DNA of 64,000 nucleotides from Pomphorhynchus laevis (Eukaryota > Acanthocephala > Palaeacanthocephala > Echinorhynchida > Pomphorhynchidae), in NCBI GenBank assembly GCA_012934845.2, contig WNNJ02002425.1, forward strand, positions 1 through 64,000, in the 5' to 3' direction. Below are positions 53,074 to 63,369 of the stretch, piece by piece. The notes under the pieces are model-generated. The model was not told the origin of the DNA. It saw nothing but the letters and a program-made list of their open reading frames with translations, and ran no database searches. The translations under genes were made by a program, and so were the position numbers. Positions within the stretch are counted from its first letter, which is position 1. Each line of letters begins with the position of its first letter.

Positions 53074-53216
53074 GTCAATCTGGAAGTCAATCGTCTGGAA
53101 ATCAATCGTCTGGAAGTCAATCGTCTGGAAGTCAATCGTCTGGAAGTCAATCGTCTGGAAGTCAATCGTCTGGAAGTCGATCGTCTGGAAGTCAATCGTC
53201 TGGAAGTCAATCGTTG
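53071..53216 (+). repeat. 15-bp minisatellite, about 9.7 units
   Basis: Unit GAAGTCAATCGTCTG, with rare variants (first unit short, one AAATC, one GTCGATC). Both strands give open frames of repeated pentapeptides because 15 is a multiple of three. They are not believable genes. Confidence 0.95.
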
Positions 53217-53324
53217 TAGGTATTTTAGATTTCAAACTTATTTAAGGTCAAATGTAGATTTGATAACTTATTTAAGGTCATAACCTTAAATAAGGTCTCA
53301 AACTTATCTAAGGTCATATGTAGA

Positions 53325-53570
53325 TTAAATAATAATAAAAATAAAATTTACAATTCGTTATATAATGACTTAAATGCTTAATTAACGATTATGATAGGTT
53401 AAGTTGTATAATAGACAGTTATTGTAATGCTTACTTTGGTAAGTTGGTTAATAGTAAAAGCCTAAATACATCAAAGGTTAAAATTCGGAAAGACTATGTA
53501 TTTGATGATATTAAAAAGAAAAGGAAAATAACAAACAAAAATAAGGTATAAACTGTTAAAACCAATTAGA
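53325..53570 (+). mobile_element. Naiad-like pre-RT fragment
   Basis: Matches 23,880-24,070 (AATAATAATAAAAATAAAAT, TTCGTTATATAATGACTTAA, then KIRKDYVFDDIKKKRKITNK). Around it, 53,217-53,324 contains three copies of an ACTTATTTAAGGTCA phrase, and 53,571-53,865 has no feature I can name. Confidence 0.55.
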
Positions 53571-53865
53571 CGAAAAAATATATATGAACAATTAGAAATA
53601 TTAAAGAAAATGAATTAAGAGCAATTATTAAAGAAAATAAAAGAAAATTTAAAAGATTAACGTTTTCGCATGAGGATAATGAGATTATCATTATCGACGC
53701 GAACCAATCGGCACCTAACAATAAGTCCGCGTGAATGGTATTGCTCAGAGTTATACGATCATAATTGACTTTGCAATCAAAACAATCTTTTCATTGACAT
53801 GTTATATTTCTTTTGAAGAAAATATTAAAGAAAATTATTAAAAAATATAAAAGAAAATGAATTAA

Positions 53866-55428
53866 TTAAATCAGCTAACTGAGTCTACGTATTTAATATA
53901 ATTATAAACTAAACAAAATATAATAATGCTAAATCAAAATTTAATAATAAAATAATAAAATTAAAGATTGTTATAAGATTTTTTATAATTTAAATCAAGT
54001 AGAAATAAAAAATTAAAATTTAAAAAACTTCATTTTTATGAATTGACTAATAAATAACAAACGTTGTATCAAAATAAGAATTAGAGGTCATCAGGAGGAA
54101 CTGCTATGCTATCAGGTTTCGGCCCCTAACTCCTCTACCCAACATAGCAGCGGGTCCAAATACATGCTAATGATGAATTTCCTCCGATAAAACTATCTAG
54201 TATCTTATTCTAATACGAAGTATATTATTTATTATCCATCCATAAAAATTTGCCACTTAAGAGTTTAAATTTATTCTTTATATTATTGTGTTGATTTATA
54301 TATTTTACTATTTTCTGCTTGATGTTATTTTTATAGTAACCTAGTTTAAAATATGTATCTATTAAATTATTTAAATGATTTTGAAGAAAGCCAATATCAT
54401 TACATATTGTTGCAATTCTTAAAATTTCATTATTTAATGTATTGTATTTTATATTATATGGTATGCATGAATGCTCATGCAAAAATATGTTTCTTGTAAA
54501 TTTAAATATGTCATCTTTACGATATAAATTAATAGTAGTTTTAGTTAATGTTAATTTAATGTTCATATCTAGATATACACCTTCTTTATCATTAATATTG
54601 GTTTTGTTAAGAATAAGGCTTTCTGGATAAATGTGCTCACTAATTGAATAAAAATTATTAGAGTTAAATACACATATATCATGTATATGATATATGTTTC
54701 GATACACAATGTATCGAAACATATATTTCATATATTTATATTGTTTAGATTTAGTTTTTACACAGTTATGAACAAATTCATATTCTATAAAGCTTAAAAA
54801 CAAGTCAGCTATAATTGGGCTACTATTACCACCCATTGGAACACCTTTTACTTGTCTAAATATAGATGTCCCTACTTTTAAATAATTTTGATTTATCAGA
54901 ATATTTAAGGATTCTATTAATTCAATTTTATCCATATATTTATATTTATTTGATGGTTTAATTTTTGTTAGATAGGCGTTATAATTATTATAACATATAT
55001 ATGTATATCTTTTTCCGAATATAAGGTTAATTAATTTTACTAACGCTTCTTTAATATCTACTAAATCTAGATTTGTATAAAGCGTACTAAAATCGTATGT
55101 ATTTATATTTTGAAAATTTATTCCTTTTGTCTGTTCTAAAAATTCTTTTGTAGAATTAATACTGAAATAGTGTTTTATACCAGTATTAATTTCGATTACC
55201 TTGCAATATTTTTTAAAATGTGCTTTAATTACTTTAAGTATTTTATTCATATAGACAGAAAGTGGTTTTAATGTACATTTAAACGCACTACATATGAACC
55301 TAGGTTTTATTGGATTTTTATGTAATTTTGGATTCCAATATAATATAGGTATAGTTTTATTATCTAATTCAACCTTTATACCCTTTTTATCCATTATAGA
55401 ACAGTGACTTGTAATAATTGTTTCTAAA
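53866..55428 (-). mobile_element. Naiad-like element, longest open minus copy
   Basis: 3' end at 53,870 (AATCAGCTAACTGAGTCTAC), structured 3' region 54,085-54,200, and a single open frame 55,394-54,225 covering the complete RT. 5' end cut at about 55,428, where a diverged 3' fragment of the same family begins. Copies in this window differ at few positions, so the family was active rather recently. Confidence 0.9.
54225..55394 (-). CDS. Naiad-like reverse transcriptase with altered catalytic box
   Basis: 389 residues, the longest frame of the family here. MDKKGIKVELDNKTIPILYW is the in-frame continuation that is shifted in the 9-10 kb and 24-25 kb copies. YDFSTLYTNLDL (motif A), RQVKGVPMGGNSSPIIADLF (motif B). 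At motif C, FRYI is followed by about ten foreign residues (VYRNIYHIH) before DICVFN, so the Asp pair is destroyed although the frame stays open. The insert comes from a local inverted copy (CATGTATATGATATATG near 54,680-54,705). The C-terminal half is normal, ending KFLWMDNK. Confidence 0.85.
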   Translation of the reverse strand: MDKKGIKVELDNKTIPILYWNPKLHKNPIKPRFICSAFKCTLKPLSVYMNKILKVIKAHFKKYCKVIEINTGIKHYFSINSTKEFLEQTKGINFQNINTYDFSTLYTNLDLVDIKEALVKLINLIFGKRYTYICYNNYNAYLTKIKPSNKYKYMDKIELIESLNILINQNYLKVGTSIFRQVKGVPMGGNSSPIIADLFLSFIEYEFVHNCVKTKSKQYKYMKYMFRYIVYRNIYHIHDICVFNSNNFYSISEHIYPESLILNKTNINDKEGVYLDMNIKLTLTKTTINLYRKDDIFKFTRNIFLHEHSCIPYNIKYNTLNNEILRIATICNDIGFLQNHLNNLIDTYFKLGYYKNNIKQKIVKYINQHNNIKNKFKLLSGKFLWMDNK

Positions 55429-55429
55429 C

Positions 55430-55765
55430 TCTATAAAACTTATATCAAGTTAAAATTTATAATTGAAATTTAAAATAAAAGTCATTTTTTATGAATTGAC
55501 TAAACTAAAACGGACGTTTGATCAGGATAAGGATTAAAGCCTATTAAGCGGAACCGATATGCTATCATTTTTCGGCACCTATTCTTCGACCCAATATAAA
55601 AGCTGGGCCAAACACTTGCTAGTGACGTAAAATAGCAGCGATGCCAAATACATGCTAATGACGTATTTATTCTGCTTAAATTCGATTATTTATTGTACCT
55701 TATTCTAATACAAAGAATATTATTTATTATCCATCCATTTAATTAAATGATTTTGAAGAAATCAC
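55430..55765 (-). mobile_element. Diverged Naiad-like 3' fragment
   Basis: An older relative: the same AT-rich 3' region and structured block, but with many changes and an internal duplication (GGGCCAAACACTTGCTAGTG next to GCCAAATACATGCTAATGAC). The GGCC-stem of other copies is GGCACC (55,574-55,579) against GATGCC (55,640-55,645), still pairable in the sense RNA with one G-U. It ends in the codons for the last residues of the RT. Confidence 0.7.
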
Positions 55766-56159
55766 TTAAATAATCCTAAGTTTTGAAATCATTTAAATAA
55801 TTTTAAAACTTATAAAAGCAAAATGAAATATAAATGAAATGATAAAATATTGTGTTAATCTGACTTACTTGAAATTGAACAATAAAAGTATGACTGTTCT
55901 GAATTATTTTTACAAGCGAGTACAAAAAATATGATTGTTCTCTTGAGATAATCTTATATAATTACATAGCATTTAACATCAATAATTACATGTGTTTTCT
56001 GTATCTGATAATTCAGATAAAATTTTTATTTAATGATAATGTCCGCTTCCCAGGCCATTCAAAATTACAGCGATCAGTCGACACTAACTCTATAGAATTA
56101 CAAAATAATTTATCTCATTGAAATTCACTTTTTAATGGAAAATTTGTTGATCAAGATTG

Positions 56160-56480
56160 CACGAATTGTCCGAATTTCCAGAAATGAGAACTACATTCCG
56201 GCAGCGAAAAATTTGTTCTTTCTTGAAATAGTATGTTGATTTGTGTAAAACATTCATGCAAATAGTCAAAAATACTCAAAAACAACTTTATGCATCCGAA
56301 CTTGTACAAATGCAGACAGTGGGATTCCATAGCCGTGATACTAATCTTGAAGCGCTTGTTGCATCTATGGGGATGCAAATAGTTGTCCTAATTTCCAGGA
56401 ATAGAATTAATTTTCGGAAATGAGTAATTTTTATAAGAAATGAGAATATATGGATTATCGCGGAATCGAACAATTCCTTT
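56160..56480. repeat. Short interspersed repeat, copies near 56 kb
   Basis: Phrases TGTGTAAAACATTCATGCAA, TAATTTCCAGGAATA, TTTTCGGAAATGAGTAATTT and TATAAGAAATGAGAA followed by GGATTATCGCGGAATCGAAC also occur, in the same order, at 63,370-63,655. No coding content. The rest of 55,766-56,159 is AT-rich and empty. Confidence 0.65.
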
Positions 56481-56496
56481 CCTTTTTGGATAAGTA

Positions 56497-56945
56497 ATCA
56501 AATCAGCTAACTGAGTCTACATATTTAATATAATTATAAAATAAACAAACCATAATAATGCTAAATCAAAAAGTAATAATTAAATTATAAAATTAATAAT
56601 TGTTTTTAGATTTTCTATAATTTTAATCAAGTTAAAAAAATAAAATAAAAAATAAAATTTAAAATAAACGTCATTTTTATGAATTGACTAATAAATAACA
56701 GACGTTGTATCATAATAAGAATTAGAGGTCATCAGGAGGAACTGCTATGCTATCAGGTTTCGACCCCTATTCCTTAACCCAACATAGCAGCGGGGCCAAA
56801 TACATGCTAATGATGTATTTCCTCTGATTAAATTTGATTATATAGTATCCTATTCTAATACAAAGTATATAATTTATTATCCATCCATAAAAATTTTCCG
56901 CTAATGATTTTAAATTTATTTTTAATATTATTGTGTTTATTAAAG
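56497..56945 (-). mobile_element. Naiad-like 3' fragment
   Basis: 3' end AATCAGCTAACTGAGTCTAC, AT-rich region, structured block at 56,725-56,830 (GACCCCTA instead of GGCCCCTA), and the last codons of the RT. 5'-truncated near 56,945. Confidence 0.8.
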
Positions 56946-57180
56946 TAATTTTATCTCATTTAAAGTAACTTTGGATTTTTGTAATACAATCGAGGCACTG
57001 TGCAGACTGAATATTCTTGGATTTATATACACATACAAACGTCGCCTCGCTTTGCTCAGCGACGAAATCAGCTAATTCGATAAAACCACCTTAACAGTAA
57101 ATCGGACGAATGTTATGGTGGTATATTAAAACCACCTTAACAGTAAATCGGACGAACAAACATTGAAAGTAATATATCAT
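56946..57180. other. Spacer with a 29-bp direct repeat
   Basis: AAAACCACCTTAACAGTAAA with TCGGACGAA stands at about 57,084-57,112 and 57,129-57,157. No gene. Probably upstream part of the following RLE-A LINE. Confidence 0.6.
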
Positions 57181-58700
57181 GAAGGGAATAAATCAAACCC
57201 TATCCACAAATAGCCTTTTACAGATTCGTTCGGCCAAATGTGCTGTATACAAGGGTTCATTCCGACTAAATAGATCGGGTTGTCTTCGTAGGCACGGGCC
57301 AGTAGCTAAGCGTTGCCGTGGGTCAGGTCGTCCGCTGTGGTCTTTGCGGCAACATCCTTCCAGCAGCGACCATAGTTCAAGTCTCTCTATTCGTACGGGT
57401 ATGGACAGACCCGTTAACCCAGCTGTATCTCTCTGAATAATCAGATAGGGTACTGTTGTCTAGTTGAATTGCGGATTCGAATGCCCGTCCATTCGACCTG
57501 TTGAGATGCGTTTGGATTTTGCCTACCAACACGCTCAAGCGCATTTCATGGAACATGCGCCGTCATTCAGGCAATGTTTTCGCGTCACTTTTGTCCCAGG
57601 CTGTGAGCTCGAATTCATATCGGGACTACGAGCGGTTATTGTGCTTCCCGAAGCTTTGCTTTCAATCCATGCAATCACGTGGTCAAGTCGGCTTGAATGT
57701 CCGCGCAAATATGGAAAACCTTGTAGATTTGCTTGAGAGCGGAAAGGAGCACAAATGCTTGCCGGACTCAAACACTCATCCTACTAGAGGCAGATACAGT
57801 TTAAAGTCCACGAACAACGATTTTGCTGAGACCATTGAGTTGGCTAGGAGCGATAATTACAGAAAGGCAAAGCGCCGCCTCGTTTCAAGCAGTATATGCG
57901 ACTATTCTCTTCCGATTCGCGAAGAACTGACCAAGTTACACCCAAAGGGCGGATGAACTTTCCACTTTTTCTTCTTTTGGTTTTATCACTCCGTTGTCGG
58001 TCGATTCGGACATCGTCAAGGCTGCAGTGTCGTCTTTTCCACCTGCCTCCTCCCCCGGCTGTCTTGGCCTGCGAGCTGAGCATATCCGCGATATGCTTTC
58101 GGTCGATCACGGGGTGCTCCTTCACCGCCTCACGTTACTCGTAAATAACATGTTCGCTTGTATTTTCCTAAGCGAACTTTCTTGCTTCGTCGCCGGCGGC
58201 AATCTATTGGCTTTAAGAAAACCTAACGGAGGAATACGCCCGATTGCAATCGGTGAAACACTTCGCTGGTTGTGCGCTAAATGCATTTGCTTCAAACTTC
58301 GGCCGTTATTTGCAAATTCGCTACAATCCTATCAACACGGGGTCGCTACGCCCAATGGCATGGAGCAGATCATTCATCAGGCTCGTCGACTTCACCATAT
58401 CCATCTTACCGACGACAATTGGGTTTGGATAAAAATTGATATCACAAACGCATTAAACTCCGTGGATCGTAGAGCCTTTATTAATGCAGCCAAAACAGTT
58501 TTCTCAGCTATGAGCAGTTGGGTAAATTGGTGCTATGGCAGTTCCTCAGACCTTCGATTCGGAAATGTGGAACCCGTATTGTCCTTGAGATGGGTGCAAC
58601 GGGGTGACTCTCTTGGCCTATTTTTATTCTGTATGGCCTTGAATCCGATCATCGCGTCTATCTCCGCAACTGATGGAATTAGATTCAACAAGTGATAACT
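57181..58700 (+). pseudogene. RLE-A LINE, copy 3, N-terminal part and RT
   Basis: 57,501-57,956 has the pre-RT block: YERLLCFPKLCFQSMQSRGQ, NYRKAKRRLVSSSICDYSLP, REELTKLHPKGG. 57,994-58,695: SVDSDIVKAAVSSFPPASSP, LRAEHIRDML, GNLLALRKPNGGIRPIAIGE, QHGVATPNGMEQIIHQARRL, WVWIKIDITNALNSVDRRAF (motif A with Leu in place of Phe) and RWVQRGDSLGLFLFCMALNP (motif B with S for P). The frame ends just before the catalytic box. A few bases are missing there, so the Y-L-D-D motif is gone (58,690-58,720). Confidence 0.8.
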
Positions 58701-59703
58701 ATGGTATTGTAGCTGGTTCGCCTGGGGCTGTTGTAAAGAATGGTTTACCTTACGTCTAGCTTTCCTACTATTGGTTTTGAGATGAATTGGAGGACGACCG
58801 AGTTAATAGGAGAGACAAGTCGAATCGCATTGGTAAGGCAGAGCTGTCCTTTAATTACCCTCGCCAATACGTCGGGCAACTTCTCAATTCTAGGCTCTCC
58901 TGTCGGATCTCGTGTTTACTGTTCTAACTTCCTGAACAACACAATTCTTCGCAGTTTGCGCAGGGATATTGGGTCCCTCGGGGACCTGCCAGACCCACAA
59001 GTCGCCTATATTCTGCTTCGTGAATGTGCTTCTTCCCCGAGGGTCAATCATATGATGTGCTTCGTTGATCCTAAAGATGCTAACGAATTTCTTCGCTCAT
59101 TTGACCTCATGGTAAAAGAGTGTTTTGGAAGGATCACTTCCATTCAGCCAGACGAGAGTGCGTGACTACAAGCTTGCTTACCGCTAAAAATGTGGGGCTT
59201 GGGCTTCCGAGAATGTTGCCAACATGCCCTGGCTGCTTTTATTTCGAGTGTGAATTCTGCTGCTCACAACTTGAACCTCGATCCTTGCTCATTTCCTGGA
59301 TACATCTCGGCAAGGCATAGTTTACCCGCTTTCGACGAAAACAAAGCATCAAAGCAACATTGTATATCGAAGCTTATTAACGACACCACAAGACACATGA
59401 TAATGGGAAATGTCGACCTCTTTAACTCAGCGAGACTTTTGGCAGTTGTAGGCCCGCGTGCTTGTGCCTGGATGCAGGCAGTTCCAAACAAAGAACTCAC
59501 ATGAACTTTGCGCCTTACGAGTTTATTGTGCTTCTCCATTTCTAGTTAGGATCGCCCATCAGCGGCGTCGATTATCGGTGCAGGCGGTGGCTACGTCCGG
59601 TTGATAAATTTGGATTTCATGCACCTGTCAGTTTATTGGATTTCCCAGCATCTGTCATGACGGTCTGAGAAACACTATCTTCGAGGCGGCGGTTTAGGCT
59701 GGT
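58701..59703 (+). pseudogene. RLE-A LINE, copy 3, thumb and knuckle
   Basis: 58,740-59,165: FEMNWRTTELIG, FSILGSPVGSRVY, DLPDPQVAYILLRECASSPR. 59,190-59,504: SSVNSAAHNLNLDPCSFPGY and ARLLAVVGPRACAWMQAVPN. The stretch to 59,700 carries the damaged knuckle (FIGFPSICHDGLRNTIFEAA, with CHD where RHN is usual). Confidence 0.75.
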
Positions 59704-60672
59704 TTGCGGGTAGCGAGGGAGGTTCCTAACCTCGCTTGGGACTTGCGAGAACGCTCGGCGGACATTCTCATTCACGAAGACCCGCCACTAGCGGTTGACT
59801 TTGCAGTCACTAATCCTAATCAGAAGTCTTTTGTGACGATGGCAGCACAAACCCCCGGCTTTGCCGCCAACAAATACACTGAATGTGTTAAAGAGAGGGA
59901 ATATCAGCGTAAGATAGAGGAAGCGGGTTATTGTTTCTCGGTCGCAGTAATCGAGACTTATGGAAGTTGGAACGGTCTGGGGGAGAAGCTTATTCGATTT
60001 GTGACTCGCTCAATGTCCTGGCGAAACGGGGTACCATATAACAAAGAAGCGAGCCATTTGTTCCAACAAGAATTTGTCGCACTAATGAGGGGGAACGCCA
60101 AGACGATTCTGAAAAGCATGGATGAGATGGGTTGGCCACTTCTAGAAAGGGGCGTTAGACTTTGTAACGATCCAGTTCTGCGGTTCTATTCGCTTGGTCA
60201 TCTCATTCAAGTCACTCCTAATGAGCAGCGTCTTCCAAACTACTCGATCCTTATCCGACAACGTGTCAATGATGGCGACTCGCGTATTAAGCACGACGTA
60301 GAATTAAACGGCAAAATGCAGTTTAAGCTCGAAAAGGTTATTATTCCTGAAGACTTGTCTGAGCCGTACGCAAGATGGTCTGCCGTTAAAATGTCCTGCT
60401 TGACTGATGGTTATCGAAGCAACGAGGCATCTCGACTATCGGATAAAACTGAAGGTCCAAACGATGAGGGATTAATTCATCCGTGTCTGCAGGTCGACTT
60501 CGAACCTTTTCACTCAGTGGCTTCTAGGCGGCAGTCAGGCATATCACACTCTCAGCGCGAATCGTCTAAAGATATGGACAAACACAGTCAAGCAGCAAGC
60601 TCGATACACGTGGATCAAGATAACTCTAGTTCATTATACGAATCCGTGTATGAGCAAGCAAAACGTTACTAG
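59704..60672 (+). CDS. RLE-A endonuclease with long C-terminal tail
   Basis: 322 residues. 1-40: REVPNLAWDLRERSADILIH, EDPPLAVDFAVTNPNQKSF, the PD-(D/E)xK nuclease core. 60-100: VKEREYQRKIEEAGYCFSVA, TYGSWNGLGEKLIRF. 120-140: FVALMRGNAKTILKSMDEMG. Residues 150-322 have no counterpart in copy 2. They are polar and Ser/Gln/Asp-rich (SRRQSGISHSQRESSKDMD, SSIHVDQDNSSSLYESVYEQ) and open to the last codon. The tail could be a genuine family variation, since copy 1 also has about 100 extra residues there. The next base begins a disulfide isomerase retrocopy. Confidence 0.75.
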   Translation: MRVAREVPNLAWDLRERSADILIHEDPPLAVDFAVTNPNQKSFVTMAAQTPGFAANKYTECVKEREYQRKIEEAGYCFSVAVIETYGSWNGLGEKLIRFVTRSMSWRNGVPYNKEASHLFQQEFVALMRGNAKTILKSMDEMGWPLLERGVRLCNDPVLRFYSLGHLIQVTPNEQRLPNYSILIRQRVNDGDSRIKHDVELNGKMQFKLEKVIIPEDLSEPYARWSAVKMSCLTDGYRSNEASRLSDKTEGPNDEGLIHPCLQVDFEPFHSVASRRQSGISHSQRESSKDMDKHSQAASSIHVDQDNSSSLYESVYEQAKRY

Positions 60673-61735
60673 GGAGACCCATCATTCGTATCGATTCTAA
60701 CCGATAATTTGAAAAATCCTTTCTCTTTCAAAGATAGTGTACAAATGGTAGTTTACAAAAATTTTGATAAATTAGAAGCAGTAATGGAAGGAGAAACAAC
60801 GTATGATATAATTAAAAATTTTGTGAAATCCAATATTGTTCCGTTGCTTTCAAATTTTAATGCTGAAGATGCTAAACTTATGTTTGATATTAAAGTGAAC
60901 GTTCCCTTATTTGCGGAAATTCATCTAATTCGCTGAACACAAGAAAAAGGATATTATTAATGAATACAGAAATTTTATGTTGGAAACCGCAAAGTCATTT
61001 CGTGAGACAGTTGTATTCGATAATGTGGATAGTGACCTGGAAGATCCTTCACGGATATTTGAGATTTTCGATTTAACTGCTACCCAATTACCGGCCATTC
61101 GTCTTATCAAGATTAAATGCGATTTGATTAAGTACAAGTATGACAATGAGAATGAAATAAGCGCCGTTAATCTAACGCATTTCGTTCAAAAGTGTTTAGA
61201 TAACAATATTGTGTCTCACTACAGATCACAGAAGTTGCCGGTGGATTGGAACAGTGGTCCAGTCAAAACTCTTGTACAGGGCAATATCCTTTCTGTATCA
61301 CATGATCATCGAAAGCTGTTTTAGTGGAATTTGATGCATCCTGGTGTGGTATTTGCCAGCGCATGGAACCTGTGTAAAATTTGCTCGGTACTCATTTCGA
61401 AAATCACTCAAATGTCTTCGTCGCTAAAATTAATGCTACACTTAACGAAATACCTTCTATCCCTATTCGCAGCATCCCAACAATTATGTTATTCCCAAAA
61501 AATGAAAATGCTCAGCCAATTGTTTATGGTTAAAATCATACTTTAGAAAGTTTTATCATGTTTATTAAAAGTGGAGGAATATCTGAATCAACAATTGTGG
61601 ACAAGGATAAATCCATGCCTACAGTTGAAAAGGAGTCAGTAGCAGTTCCAGCAAAAGAAAAATTTAATTAAATATTTTATTTGCTCTTATTAATTGTTTT
61701 ATATCTATAATGACCAATTTTATCATCAAATTCAA
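60673..61735 (+). pseudogene. Protein disulfide isomerase (P4HB-type) retrocopy, 5'-truncated
   Basis: Host ER chaperone sequence without introns. 60,679-60,936: MVVYKNFDKLEAVMEGETTY, IKNFVKSNIVPLLSNFNAED (b' domain). 60,977-61,320: FRETVVFDNVDSDLEDPSRI, LPAIRLIKIKCDLIKYKY, SHYRSQKLPVDWNSGPVKTL. The last thioredoxin domain (a') begins at 61,324 in a new frame: VEFDASWCGICQRMEPV (active site CGIC instead of CGHC), FVAKINATLNEIPSIPIRSI, PTIMLFPKNEN, SFIMFIKSGG. It ends VPAKEKFN with no KDEL-type signal. Two or more frame breaks and stops show a dead copy. It starts mid-protein exactly at the end of the RLE-A LINE. AT-rich 3' untranslated DNA follows to 61,735. Confidence 0.8.
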
Positions 61736-61761
61736 ATTTAATGTGAAGTATAAAAAAATAT

Positions 61762-62444
61762 TATTGTGTTGATTTATGTATTTTACTATTTTCTGTTTGA
61801 TGGTATTTTTATAGTAACCTAGTTTAAAATATGTATCTATTAAATTATTTAAATGATTTTGAAGAAAGCCAATATCATTACATATTGTTGCAATTCTTAA
61901 AATTTCATTATTTAATGTATTATATTTTATATTATATGGTATGCATGAATGCTCTTGAAAAGTGTGTTTCTTGTAAATTTAAAAATGTCATCTTCAGGAT
62001 ATAAATAAAATCAAGTTTTAATTGATGTTAATTTAATACTCATATCAAGATATATACTTTCTTGATCATTAATATTGGTTTTATTAAGAATGAGGCTACC
62101 GGGATAAATTTGTTCGCTTATTGAATAAAAATTATTAGAATTAAATACACATATATCATCAATGTATCGAAACATATATTTCATATATTTATATTGTTTA
62201 GATTTAGTTTTTACACAGTTATGAACAAATTCATATTCTATAAAGCTTAAAAATAAATCAGCTATAGTTGGGCTACTATTACCACCCATTGGAACACCTT
62301 TTATTTCTAAATATAGATGTCTCTACCTTTAAATAATTTTGTTTTATTAAATTATTTGAGGATTCTAATAATTTAATTTTATCCATATATTTATATTTAT
62401 TAATATTTTTTATATTATTATAACATATATATATATATCAGAGA
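61762..62444 (-). mobile_element. Naiad-like element, 3' part of a second split copy
   Basis: The C-terminal region from HEHSCIPYN-like sequence downwards (61,960-61,762), and a 92-residue frame (62,289-62,011) with MGGNSSPTIADLFLSFIEYE and FRYIDDICVFNSNNFYSISE. It lacks the family 3' end. It is interrupted at about 62,441 in the TTATAACATATATAT spot. The remainder is at 63,112-63,352. Confidence 0.8.
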
Positions 62445-62445
62445 C

Positions 62446-63111
62446 GTTTTGGCGAAAGAATTAACGTCTGTCTGCCGTGGTGTAGGTGTCGAACCGGTGT
62501 TAGAGTCTGTTCCAGATAACGTCCATTTTGATCATCCTTCAACCTCCAGGGAAATGAATGCAAGGCTCGACGTAGTTTGCAATGGCTTGTTCGAAAATCG
62601 ATTCCAGCGAACGTTCATAGACGTTACGATCTTCAATCATCTTGCGGAATCGTATTCTTCGACAACTGCCGGCGCTTACAGATATAATGAACAAAGAAAG
62701 ATAACAAAATATGCCGAAAGGGTGGAAAAAATTGAACGGGGCTCATTCATCCCTTTTGCTTTATCAACGTCAGGTGGTCTAGCAGAAAACGCGCGCAAAG
62801 TCCTACAGCGTATTGCCTTCTTACAATCGAATGCCCACACCTCCTACGGTAAATGCTTGTATCGTCTAAAAAGCGTCGTGGGTTTTACGATTTGCCGAGC
62901 AACGTCGCGGTGTATCAGAGGTTTCCGGTCCTCCAGAGGACGACCAGTAATTGATGCCGCCCGAGCGACAGAAAAGACGATGACATCGAATACGACAATA
63001 CGATGGCGCGACGATGACGGCGGTAACCTATGCGACTTTTCCATAAACTAACTATGATGATTATTTTTGTAATACTTTCTTCTTCTTTTAAATAAAAAAA
63101 AATTCTAAAAA
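62446..63111 (+). mobile_element. RLE-B LINE, copy 4, endonuclease fragment inside a Naiad
   Basis: 5'-truncated insertion with an A-rich 3' tail (AAATAAAAAAAAATTC, 63,091-63,106). TTATAACATATATAT occurs at both borders (62,417 and 63,115), a likely target-site duplication of about 15 bases. Recent enough that the fragment is one open frame. Confidence 0.8.
62449..63051 (+). CDS. RLE-B restriction-like endonuclease and C-terminus
   Basis: 200 residues, open. ARLDVVCNGLFENRFQRTFI, DVTIFNHLAESYS is the nuclease core (D, then I-D-V-x-I, the PD-(D/E)xK pattern). KYAERVEKIERGSFIPFALS, TSGGLAENARKVLQRIAF and VGFTICRATSRCIRGFRSSR follow, then a polar tail ending DFSIN. The same order is seen at 5.6-6.1 kb and 49.8-50.5 kb. 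The shown start is a non-ATG codon chosen because the copy begins there. Confidence 0.8.
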   Translation: MAKELTSVCRGVGVEPVLESVPDNVHFDHPSTSREMNARLDVVCNGLFENRFQRTFIDVTIFNHLAESYSSTTAGAYRYNEQRKITKYAERVEKIERGSFIPFALSTSGGLAENARKVLQRIAFLQSNAHTSYGKCLYRLKSVVGFTICRATSRCIRGFRSSRGRPVIDAARATEKTMTSNTTIRWRDDDGGNLCDFSIN

Positions 63112-63352
63112 AAATTATAACATATATATGTATATCTTTTTCCAAATAAAAGATATTAATTTTTCTAACGCTTCTTTAATATCTACTAAATCTAGATTTG
63201 TATAAAGCGTACTAAAATCGTATGTATTTATATTTTGAAAATTTATTCCTTTTGTGTGTTCTAAAAATTCTATTGTAGAATTAATACTGAAACGTTGTTT
63301 TATACCAGTATTAATTTCGATTATCCTACAATATTTTTTGAAGTGTTTTATT
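63112..63352 (-). mobile_element. Naiad-like element, 5' part of the second split copy
   Basis: Resumes at the FGKRYTYICY point: KEALEKLI, YDFSTLYTNLDL, the INSTIEFLEHTKGI block, ending near 63,352. Same break point as the split copy at 36,562/39,573. Confidence 0.8.
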
Positions 63353-63369
63353 CATATAAACAAAAAAGT

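Noticed and set aside
52971-53245. Proteins with pentapeptide repeats on both strands
   Set aside because: A 15-bp minisatellite gives open frames on every strand. No start context or homology.
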